DNA from: Liolophura sinensis
Taxonomy: Eukaryota; Mollusca; Polyplacophora; Chitonida; Chitonidae
NCBI RefSeq assembly: GCF_032854445.1
Contig: NC_088300.1
Location: 64,766,984-64,826,983 of the forward strand
Direction: 5' to 3'
Length of the DNA stretch: 60,000 nucleotides
Shown: positions 25,501 to 37,500 of the stretch, one piece after another
Layout of the letters: every line of letters begins with the position of its first letter
Position numbering within the stretch: the first letter of the stretch is position 1
Made by a program: the position numbers and the translations under genes
The notes under the pieces: generated by a model
Told to the model about the DNA's origin: nothing
The model's database searches: none
Seen by the model: the letters and a program-made list of their open reading frames with translations, nothing else

Positions 25501-28500
25501 AGATAATAAAAATATATATTTAAAGCCTATTTTTTCCTCCCTGCTGTTAAATTTAGCTGCCCGCCAGGATTTGTTATCCCAACTGCTGTCTTCCCGGCAG
25601 AGTGAGTGAGTGAGCGAGCGAGTGAGTAAGTGAGTGCTTGGTGTTGAACGTCGTACTGAAGAATTTTTGAATCATATGATTACAAAGGAGTCCTAAGAGC
25701 CCATGTAATGTGCCTCCTTGTAGCATGACGGATTTCCATTGCTCTTTTATGTACAGTAGTGCTGCTTCTCTGAGACGACTTGCTAAAGGCAAGCAAGCCG
25801 CCCCATCCAAACCATTATACTTGTATGGGTGAACCAGTTGTTGCACTTCTGCTTAATTCTGAATGCCAAGTGAAGAAGCTTCAACTTCCTCTTTTAAAGT
25901 CTTAGTTGTGAACTGACCCAGGATTGGCTCTGTATCTCCCTCGAAGCAGACACTATCAACTGGCCATCCGGGCCAGTCAAAGATTTGGCTGTGTTTGATG
26001 GGTATAAAACCCTTCCGTCTGTTCCTGTGAATTCACACTTTCCTGATCGGCAAATCGTCTGGAAACTTGTAAAAACCAACTCTAGGGTTATTCGACGACC
26101 TGTTTTTACAACTACATGCAGAACAAAATCTGTTTTTTTGTGAATTTACCACATGATATTTCATTTAAGGGTTGGGAAATTTTTACTTATATTTGGCAGA
26201 TTAAGTAGATTAAATCATTGCCTAAGGCATACACGCACCTATATCAGGGCACACCTTCATTGCAGCCAAGATTCTTATATTGTCTTTATGGGGGAAAAAC
26301 ATATGTCTTTTAAAAATGAAACACTATAAAAAAAATCACCAGTTTTAGTTGTACATGCACCCTCACATCTGCCTGATTATATGGCTACTGTTCACTTTTT
26401 AGAAAGTCTTCTTTCACATTGCAGTTAAAGGTATCCAGAGAGATGCATGACAAAATTGTCACTAAACCAGGACTGGGTCAATATTTTCGGAAAATGACTA
26501 CATTTTTGCGCGAAAAATTATCCTGGGAAGACTAAATTTTAGACACAAATAAATGTTCTGAGATATTACTAATAGTGTTAAAACCTGCATATCCCCAGAA
26601 GGATTTCTTATTATCTTTCAAACAAGCCTTAAATATCTTTATAAGATGAATATAACTCTCAGAATCAGGCAGAATGAATAAAGAGTTGTGGTTGAATATT
26701 TATATGTAGGTCAAATGTTATACTCGGACAGGGCAATATACATGTAGGCATGATGTCTGTCTTTCAAATTAAGATCTTAGTTATTTTGAAGCCCAATATT
26801 TACTCATCTCCATGTATGTGTTGTTACAGATAACACATTATAGGTTGGAACTGTGTATGAGTGATGAATGAGAGATAATAAAGTGCCATGTGAGAGGGGT
26901 AACAACATGTTTATTTTACAGTGAATGATGATTGATGTGTACCAGTTTGGGGCTCATCATTGCATATTAATGTATACACACATGTATAGGTATATCACTG
27001 TCATATGACTGAACATTTTTAAGATCCGCGTTAAACTGAAAGCATTCTGTACATACACATATATAAACCTATATACATGTGTATGCATCTTTTTATTTGA
27101 GTATTGTCAACAGGATATCTTGCGGATGGCTGTGTGTTTCCTCCAGGCTTTGCCCGGTTTCTTCCCACCATAATGCTGGCCACAGTCGCAAAAGTGAAAT
27201 ATTCTTGATAAATAAATAGACCAACAAGATGGGTTTGAACTGTGAATGTATGCTGTGCGAAGATAATGCTGTGAGATGCTTGTCACAATAAAAAATTTTA
27301 TGGTAAATTTAATTACTTGGGTTCCTGCTGGCTCAGGTGTATTAGGTACTACTCTCGCTGCAGATAATCAGCCATGATCATTGGGGTTGCCTGCTTGAAT
27401 TCAACTCCCAGCAGTGGTTTTCAGTGGACAGACTTTTGTTTCCTCATCTTCAAATGCTGGTTGCCGTCACATACAAATGTACACGTAACTAAAATATTCT
27501 GGTGCAGGATCAGACTCCATTAAAATAAGTGAACTAGCTATTTTAAAATTTGTGTGTTTTGTCACCAGGTATCCGAAATCCAGAGGAAATGTCCTTTATG
27601 AGGAAGATGAATAAAGAAGAATTAAAAAGGAATCTAAAGAAAAGGACTCGTGACCGAGAAACACCAACGTCTCAGTCTAACAACCACCATCACCTGTCTT
27701 CTAACAGTATAGATGGAGGGTTGAACACAAGCTCCTACTCAAACAGGAGCCCTATGTCCCCCTCACCTCAGGTAACAAGCAGTCCTCCAAGACATTGTTA
27801 AACAGCTAACGTCAGGAGACCTTTACTAATTTTTATTCATTTTCTCATGCATGTACATTGAGGTTGAACTACATGTACATGTTTAAAAGTTATTTCATAT
27901 GAACCATTTCCATAGATTTCTTTTTGCCACAAGGGCCACAAGTGATTTGCTGCGAGCATTCCAGTTTCCTCCATCCATAGACTTGAACACTGTTGTTATG
28001 GTTAAGTAGGCCTAAACAATTATTCAGTATTAAAAATAATTGCTTCTACAAAAGCTAAATTACCGTCCGGAGTATTCATAATGATGTAATTAAATGCTGA
28101 AACATTAAGTGCAAAATGGTTTAAGTTTTTGAAGCAACATTACTTTTGTTTTGCATAAAGTTCATGAGCTGAAGTAATATAATATCATTGCAGTAATGGT
28201 TTATCGTTATGTCATTCTAGTAATGACTTAGTGAAAAAAGTTAACATAACCTATTATTTTCTGTGTGTTTTAGGGAACATTGTTGCGCACGCCTGGCACC
28301 CCGGGCAGCCCCTACACCCCCAACATGTCCTCGTCTTCTCCGTACTCCACATATAATGGCACCCTCTCCCCGGGCTCTATGCACAGCCTGTCGTTTGAGG
28401 GCTGTCAGGATATAACTTTAGCCAACAGTCCACAGCTTCCTGCCAAAGAAGCCTTAGAAATGTTATATAGACCAAAGTCTTTCTCGGAGAAAGCTTATGT

Positions 28501-31500
28501 CAACGGGGCGTAAGTTGATTTTGTTTCAGTTTCATTGATCAGTGCTCTGTCGGATCTGGTTCATGGTTTTGTCCATAATTGTTACAAATGATGTTACAAA
28601 TTTGTTACCTGTACAAATTATACGGACCCTAATACACCAGTTAAGGCCCTGGGATGAATGAATGATTGTAGCTTAACGCCACATCACCAGTCAGCCATAT
28701 AGTGGCGATTACAGCCCTGGAGTAAGAAAATCTGAATCTGACAAACTGTTTATGTCACTAATGTTGTTTACATTTAGTTTGTTTGCAATTTGGACATTGT
28801 CTATTGGGTAGTCTATGTCTTTTAGTTTCTGTTGTTTGTCAAGTTCTTATATTTAGCCAAATATTTACAGGATACGTATTGGAAATATGTGTAAAAGGTC
28901 TGATGTTTCAAAATAATGGGGACCTTTAATGTGCAGGATGTCTTATGACGATTAGTACTCGTCATATTTTGTACTAAATGTATTTGGAGAGTTTGATATT
29001 CATCTCAGTGATAAGAATCTTTTAAATTTTTCCCAGATGGCTAGACTCTTCACGGTCTCTTATGGAACAAGGTATCCGAGAGAATGACATTATTCTGCTG
29101 AAATTCAAGTTCTACAGCTTCTATGACCTTAACCCCAAGGTAAGTTGAACCCTCCAACCCCTGATGGAAGTTGAAATTTAAAATGTGATGACCTGTTTTT
29201 AGGGTGCAAGGAATTGAACTTTTGCGAACACCCATTACGTGTGATGTTGAGACAAATGCTTTACAACTAGAACATCTGATACTTAAGTGCTTTGGTGAAG
29301 TTTGAAATTTATTTTAATGACTTTAGCTGAGCAAAGAAGCATTGCATTATGCATCTTCAGACTGCATCTTCAGCAGTGCTTCATTGGTTGACAGTGCTGT
29401 TTATAGAAGAGAAGTTGTTGTTGTTGTCATCCGTCTGGCATGTTATTAGAGCACAGATGAGTTGACTAGTTTGACTGTTAAATACAATTTGCCTGTGTGA
29501 GTTTATAACGCACATGAGTGAAACAGAGAAAAAAATAGAAAATAAGACAACAACCCAAAAGAGTGCATAAAACAAACAAGTGAAGCCGTCAATTCTCTGG
29601 GCTCTGTTTACATCCTCTGTTTACATCCTCAGTATTACCCAGTCTTTAAACTGTCCTAGCACCCATATTGCTTCCAGATTTGCTCTGTGCCAGCAGGTTT
29701 TTTGTATACCTACACAGGTCTACAAATGTATAGTAGGTTTGCAGTCTCTGGTTCTGTACTCTGTGATTTAACCTTGAAACCACCTGCCATGCTGATTGTT
29801 GGGAGAGAAGACATGTGCTCAACCTGTTAGGGGTTTGGAGAATGGCCTGGCTGTGTGAAGCTTGTGTTCTGGTCTATTTTAGCCTGCATTCGGGGTCTGG
29901 GGTTTGTCTCAGGTGAGCCCTGTCAGTCTGTCCTATGAATAACACCCTCCCTCCCCCTCTTCCTCTCCTCCACCTGATGGATGGCAGTAACGCTATAAGA
30001 AGCTTCACTGTTATGTGAGGATCCAGGTTATAATGGGTACTCTTACAGACTTCACACCCAATACTGTGCTACTCTGTACCATAGCCAAGACAAGAGTTGA
30101 ATGTATCAGGGCTGAAATACTGGTCCATCGATTAAATGTATGTGGGCTGCACTTGAAACAAATGTACAAAATACAAATACTGGTCCATCGGTTAAATGTA
30201 TGTGGACTGCAGTTGAAACAAATGTACAAAATACGAATATTGGTCCATCGGTTAAATGTATGTGGACTGCAGTTGAAACAAATGTACAAAATACGAATAT
30301 TGGTCCATCGGTTAAATGTACGTGGGCTGCAGTTGAAACAAATGTACAAAATACAAATACTGGTCTATCGGTTAAATGTATGTGGACTGCAGTTGAAACA
30401 AATGTACAAAATATGAATATTGGTCCATCGGTTAAATGTATGTGGGCTGCAGTTGAAACAAATGTACAAAATATGAAAATTGCTCCATCGGTTAATTGTA
30501 TGTGGGCTGCAGTTGAAACAAATGTACAAAATACAAATACTGGTCTATCGGTTAAATGTATGTGGACTGCAGTTGAAACAAATGTACAAAATATGAATAT
30601 TGGCCCATCGGTTAAATGTATGTGGGCTGCAGTTGAAACAAATGTACAAAATATGAAAATTGCTCCATCGGTTAATTGTATGTGGACTGCAGTTGAAACA
30701 AATGTACAAAATACGAATATTGGTCCATCGGTTAAATGTATGTGGACTGCAGTTGAAACAAATGTACAAAATATGAATACTGGTCCATCGGTTAAATGTA
30801 TGTGGACTGCAGTTGAAACAAATGTACAAAATATGAATACTGGTCCATCGGTTAAATGTATGTGGACTGCAGTTGAAACAAATGTACAAAATACAAATAC
30901 TGGTCCATCGGTTAAATGTACGTGGGCTGCACTTGAAACAAATGTACAAAATACAAATACTGGTCCATCGGTTAAATGTACGTGGACTGCAGTTAAAACA
31001 AGTGTACAAAATATGAATGCTGGTCCATCGGTTAAATGTACGTGGACTGCAGTTGAAACAAATGTACAAAATATGAATGCTGGTCAATCGGTTATATACA
31101 TGGACTATCAGGGCCATATCTAGAGCCGTGGTAGTTCTGGAAAATGTTATGGCTCAGCTAAGCTGAACTAATCAAGTAAATTAAACAAAAATAGGATGGT
31201 TTTTCAGTAAAAAGTTATGTACAAAATTTTCCATCAAATTTCTTTCATTCACAGAAGTTGTGTTGTGTAAAATTTCATTATGCAAGGTCCTGATATAGAT
31301 CAGGACTGTCAGTATTTTTCTGGTGGATTACAATTCAAATGAAAGTACTTGTATGTGAGGTCACAATTTATACACATATAGATATATATCTTATGTACGG
31401 TATATTTCCAAATAGCATTACAGGAACCTGAGTTCCATTCATCAGAGGAACCCAAACATGATAGGAGAGGCTTTCCTACTGACTTCACACTCAGGAATGG

Positions 31501-34500
31501 ACTTATTTGTAGGATTGTCAAATTGAGAAACATATTGGCACTGGAAAGATATGTCATGAATTATTGGAGGAACAGTCAAAGTAGTGGACTACAAAATATT
31601 ACACAGAAACTTTATATATCAAGACATGAAGTGATAGAGTGAAATACATGTGAGGTACATGGGATAGAAATTGATGTACAGTACATATATGTCTCTGATG
31701 TACAGCCCCAAATATATTAATACTGTAAGTAATACCCTATTCTAAACAGCATGAGTTATTTTGATATATGTCTTTGTAGAGTAAAAAAGTATATAAAAGC
31801 ACTGTAGTAGATTGTAACAATAGTAGATTGTTCACACAGTGTAATTTATGTGTTACACAAGCTGAACTTCACCTTGAATTAATCAAAAAAAACTGGGAAA
31901 GCTATTAATATGGGGTGCTAATAATTATTTGTGTGGCAAAAAAAGGGACTGGTTTTCTTATGGCAGGACTGTAAAAATGTTGATGTACAGTAGTACCTTT
32001 ATATGGTGTGTCAGACACAGGAAGACTTGTGTTTAGATTCTAGGAAGAAATTAGGGTGGAATGAACTGTTGAAATCTGTTCCGGAGAGGTAAGGGCAGTG
32101 GTCCCAAAGACTTGACCAAGAGGCTTGACCATTGGTCATCATGGTCAGACTACAGCTGTCCAGTGCTGAGATGAACATAAACATGTGTTGTTTATAGATT
32201 CAGCTTCACAGTGTGGCTGACTTCAATCTACATTGATACTCAACAATAAATAAGTTAAGGCCTGACAGTTTTGCTGAATCAGCAGTTTGGACTTCAAGCA
32301 AAACTGACAGAATTTTCTATTTAATTATATGGCTGCTGGGCTCAGGTAACAGCTCCAGAGTTCAGAACAGATGCTTCAGTATGGTTCCAGTCAGGATATA
32401 TTGGAAATGATGAGTCATGACTGAAGATTCCCCCTTCTTTCTCACCCTCTTCCTTTCCACCTCCCCACCTCCGAGCCTTACCCTTGGACCAAAATAACCC
32501 AGGCCAGATAGAGTAATCTGTGAATGCCAACACCTACTTATTTTAGTAGGCCTTTTCTAAATTCTCCTCCAAATGGTGTCAGGTTAAGGCAGGTTTCCGT
32601 CTCTGGGCATGGACTGGCTACGCTGACCACCCCTTGGTATCAGTTACAAACAGTTGTATCTTGTGAGGACATCATCACACAGTATGTGTTCAGATGATAT
32701 GAAGCTTTTATTGGTAATACTGCCTATGCCTTTTTTTAACAAGGCAAATAAGGGTCATTAAATATTAATTTGACACGGAAACACGAATTTTTCTGTGAAG
32801 ACTTTCAGAAAATCCTCAAAACGCCTTTCTAAGATCAAGTCTCAGAATCAGGCAAAGCGAGTGATTTTGTCATCATCAAAATTTTGTTCAAATAAAGTAC
32901 TGTTATTCTCCAGCAGTACTGTTATTCTCCAGCAGTACTGTTATCCTCCAGCAGTACTGTATATAGCAGCCCTGAAGATCAGCCTTGAGCACAATGTATG
33001 GCTGTGTACTGCTAGGTTGTATATGAATGCTGCAGAAAAAAAAGATACAGGGGCTATGAGCGAAGGAAAGCCAGATTCCGTAAACAACTAAGTACATGTT
33101 GATCTGTACATGGTTGATTTGTAAAGCTGGCTAGGCACCAGAGAGCACCCGGTGAGAGGTGGATGGTGGCCAGTGTTGTCTACTGAGGCAGGGGGTACAG
33201 GCTAGGGTCATAGGTGGGCAGAGTAAATGAAGAGGCAGAATGTGTTAGTGATGCTGTAACAGGACTCCAGTTACATTCACCCTGTCAGGTCTCTGCTTGT
33301 TTGGGGAGATGGTAGGTGGGAAGGGGGTTTGAGGGTGGGGAGATAGAGGAATGGGAATGCCAGATTGAGGTAGCAATGGAGTAGTACTAGTGTGTGGTTA
33401 GAAATGAAGGTACTGGCACAAATTGATAGGTAATATGGCTGAAAATGGTTGTTTAGTAAGGATCTGGGAAAAAGAGCTAACCTGGAATGTGATTAAAGAT
33501 GCTAAGCTGAGACTTTAGGGTGGGTGGATAGGCCAAAGTGGAAGTTGGGGGAAAAGGAGCGAAGGTGGAATTTCATGGGAAAACAGGCTAAGGTGGAACT
33601 TCAAGGGGAAATGGTGGTACTTGATTATTGAAAGAGGCTAAGGTGACGGCTTTGTGACGGGGCTGACGAAAAGCTGATGCAGGACAGGGAAAAGGGACAA
33701 AAAAGGATAATGAGACAAAGTAAATTGTACATATACTATACTATATACATGTATGTTTATGTGCAACTTGTTGATGGAAGGAGCTGCATCAAGGAGACAC
33801 AATGTGAAGATATAGAGAGTAGTGATTGGAAAGAGATAATAAACAGGCCACTGTGGAGTGACAGTTATGTTACTGATTTGTTTGGGCTTTGTGTGTGTGT
33901 GTGTGCGTGTGTGTGCGGTGCGTGTGTGTGTTTGTGTGTGTGTGTTTGTGAGGAGGAGTGTAAGAGCATTGAAGAGGTTAGGGTAGAGAAAGCGGGAAGG
34001 CAGCATTAGTGGCTAACCTTTAGGAGAGGAAATTAGACTGACAGAGCTGCCCATACCAGTCTGGTATAGCTTTACCGTTGGGATGTGTTGCACCTACGCA
34101 TGTACCTGCGGGAAGTTAGGGGAGGGGATTTTCAGGGGGACAGAGCCAAAAGTTAGTGTAGTTTTTCCCTCCTTCAGTCATCAGCTCTAATGTACTATAC
34201 CGACAGTGAACCCAAATGCACTGACTGGCCAGCACATGTAGACATACTTGACCCTTTGGGTCAGAGTCTTAGAAACCACTGTGGATTGCTAACAGCAGGA
34301 TGATGGTTTAGGAGTGGAAGAAGGAATGCCTGAAATTCTCAGTACATTCAAGAGCTAATTGCAAGAGAATGAGATTAAAATGGGTTTGCTTCATAGGAAT
34401 ATTAAAGGTGATTTAATACATGTACCTTTTTTTTTTTTTTAGTTTTGAAATCTACACCCTGTTTTAGGTATCCCTAAAGTTTCTGTTTTATTCTAGTTAG

Positions 34501-37500
34501 GCACATGAGAAGCTTGAACCACAAAGCAAGATTCGACTATTACTTACGGGTACTGTTTAATTTTCATGTAAAACATGAAGTCTTTCGACATTGTGTTTCA
34601 TCAAAATTTCAACATTGTCCTCAACATTCCCTCATGTTACAATGCAGAAATATTGAGTGCAAAATGATCTTATATTGATAAAGTCTCAGTGAAAACGTGT
34701 TTCGTTGAAACTGTCCCTGCTTATGGGCCATAACGTATTCTTATTTCTGTGTTTTATTCGGAGTAGAGAAACATAGAGTTCATCGTTATTTGTTACATAC
34801 ATGGATATGTACTTAAGTTACAAAATGTTTCTCAGGCAGTCATGGTTCTCAGAGCTGTACAAGACAAAGGCGCTTCTTGTTGTAAACTTGGCCAAGGTAC
34901 ACAGTTCACATTGTGAAGAGACCGGCTCACTCACCCTTGCATACCCTAAATTATATAAGAGGTTAGCTGATATGGATTGTTCAATATTTATGAGTGTTAA
35001 TCAGTGTAATTTAGCAGCTTGATAATTGATAATTATTGATATTTTTAGCCTGGGGTTTACTGACAGGTCATGTCAACATTCCACATACAGACAAATTGTG
35101 CGAACATAGAAACAGGGTATATGTACATGTAAGCCTTGTGGAATAGACTTACAGCATACATTTACAGCTCCATTCATTCAAAAGTTAAGCTCCAGGCGTC
35201 AGCCAATGACCCGGTAATAGGCTCACATTCGGTGTGCTGTAACAAACAATGAAAAAGAATCTGTCATTTATCTTGTATTGTTCTGTCATTTATAGAACCA
35301 TGGCAAAGTCAAGATGAAAATCTTGTTTGTTTACTCCGTCACATAATTTGTAGATGGAAAAGATTTGATAGTGACAACCAGCTTGTTTATTTATTTTTTT
35401 CAGTTAAATCGGCATTGCAGTGGCCTTGTAAAGCCATATACATTTACCTGTAACAAGTTAGTTTATTTATTCACTTCATAGGTGTTGGATGCATACTGAA
35501 GAACATTTCACTTGGTGGCTGAGGAAACTAGGCAGGGAAGACATTCACACCTGAACAGGTACATGTGTGTACCCTCAAACCTGCTGACTTCAAGCTTCAG
35601 CAAAACCAGCAGGATTTGAACACACAGCCTGATTAGTCAATGCCTATTCCTCTTATGGGGGGAACGTGTTAAGCCACTCAGCCAGGGAAGATGGGGGGAA
35701 CTTGTTAAGCCACTCAGCCAAGGGAGATGAGGGGAACTTGTTAAGCCACTCAGCCAGGGAAGATGGGGGGAACTTGTTAAGCCACTCAGCCAGGGAAGAT
35801 GGGGGAACTTGTTAAGCCACTCAGCCAGGGAAGATAGTCTCTTCTCATACTACTTAACATTTTAATATAGTTATCTGCCAAACTACTGCCTGTATGTGGG
35901 TGGAACCATGTTCTTTTGACAACATTAATATACATATATGAGTTATCAGAAAATGTCAGAGCCATTGTTATCAGTGCTAGAATATCATGGCCCCAGTGGC
36001 CCCAGCGGGAAGCTGTGGAGAAGGGGGTGGGGGATGGGCTAAAGTAGAACCCAGGCCATGATACAATATGATGTACATGTATATAATGACAGCATACAGC
36101 TGGGGTTGGCCTGTATATAGGCTGTCTGCAAAGCAGGTATACCGAGCCTAGCCACAGTCTGGAATGTGCTGCTTAGCCCAGGAAATATGGAAACAAATTC
36201 ACACAAGGCTAGCCCCAGCCCTTCAAGATCAAATGACATTAACACATCTATGTGTACATGTTAGCTGCATTCAAGAGGTGCACAGTAATAGTCACCTAGT
36301 TAAGTGCTTTAAACTGACACATTTTGATAAAATTATCCTGGCACACTGCAGATATGCATTGGAGAAAATTTTCATTCCAGTGAAATCACTGTTTTATATG
36401 TGGAATGTTTATTGAAAATACAACTTATTTGCATGTAAATGTTGCGCAAAGTTCACAGCTAGAACAGCACTGCGCAAACTTTTTGGCTCCAAATGCAGAT
36501 ATGTGATTCATAATCTAAATACATGCTTTGGATAGGACTAAGGAGGTCACCCAAATACTGTACTATGTGTTTCTGCCAGACATGTTCCACAGTGCAGATA
36601 AGCTAGTAATGGCAGCCCAAATTGGCATCAGTCCAAGAATTCCTAAATTACCTTACTCACATACACCAGTTGTATCCAGTTTATTTCAGAGTTAATATGT
36701 GATGATGTGGAAATTATGTTGGTTTGTTATTTAAACTGGAATCATTATTGGAGCATAATTTTATACAAGATTTTTCCTTTTTTTGTACCATTTTTTTGTA
36801 CCAGCAGTTAAATTACGATCCTATTGTATTCTCTGTTATGAACCATTTCCAGTGTGTTTTATGTAAAACATGGTTTCATTTGGATGGTTAAATTCATGAG
36901 AAGTCTCATGTAGTGCCTAGTTATAATGGAGCATTTGGGCTCAGTGTTTAGTATGCAGTTTTCACATTGCATCATTGCAACAATAGAGTGACAGTATTAA
37001 AGCCTACCATAATGTTACAGCATTAGTGTTTACATAAAACCTCTGTCGGAATATCATTATTTTTGCAATATTTGACACTCAAACCCAGCCAACAACAAAA
37101 TTTTGAAGATTGTCAAATCTTGTCTAAATACTTTTCTGTATGTGAGTGCACCACCCCATGTTAAAATTGGTCGATTGACCTCACCATGTCGTAAAGCAAC
37201 AAGGTCATGTCACAAAGGGACATCACTCTGTTGTCGGAAAGTCCTGTCTCAAAAACTGAACATTGTGTCACAGTTCATATCATGCCTAGTTTTAGTGAAG
37301 TGATTATGAGTTCATGTCATGTTCATGTAATGCCTATTCTAGGTAGTAATTGTAAGTTTGATGTGGTGTGTTTCAGTATGACATGGTACGCATCAACCAG
37401 ATCTACGAGCAGGCACGTTGGTCCCTCATGGCTGAGGAGATAGACTGTACAGAGGAGGAGATGATGGTGTTTGCTGCTCTACAGGTGAGACCATTGCCGG

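Larger units (their letters stand above)
24267..26130. mobile_element. Second, inverted and diverged copy of the same transposon, interrupted by a SINE
   Basis: The left end (AAGATTAGTGTC after TTAA at 24263-24266) differs by one base from the other copy's terminus. Long stretches match 53069 down to about 51600 on the opposite strand, for example CTGGGAATTCGTATCA, GTGGATTTACTTCAAAA and AAAGATTTGGCTGTGTTTGA. A SINE (25603-25975) splits the THAP side. The right terminal repeat is not found, so that end is lost and the boundary is approximate. It lies in the 11-kb kindlin intron. Confidence 0.7.
16524..27568 (+). other. Kindlin intron, 11.0 kb
   Basis: The interval lies between two phase-1-matched kindlin exons. 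It holds the intronic transposon copy (24267-26130), SINE pieces at 27123 and 27327, a poly-G run at about 19708-19723, and otherwise AT-rich sequence. No exon with kindlin similarity is missing between its flanks. Confidence 0.8.
29140..37376 (+). other. Kindlin intron, 8.2 kb
   Basis: Phase 0 at both ends. It contains the 60-bp array, the 19-bp repeat, a GT microsatellite, the SINE with multiplied head, and purine-rich G/A stretches at about 33140-33660. No further exon is recognised. Confidence 0.8.

Noticed and set aside
30115-31100. CRISPR-like array
   Set aside because: The whole unit repeats, with no unique spacers, and the DNA is animal nuclear DNA.
30140-31123. 327-aa repetitive protein on + and 190-aa on -
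   Set aside because: Both arise from a 60-bp tandem repeat inside a kindlin intron. Frames are open on both strands, with no recognisable domain or promoter.
33638-34009. Long frames on both strands
   Set aside because: They are driven by the GT/CA microsatellite.
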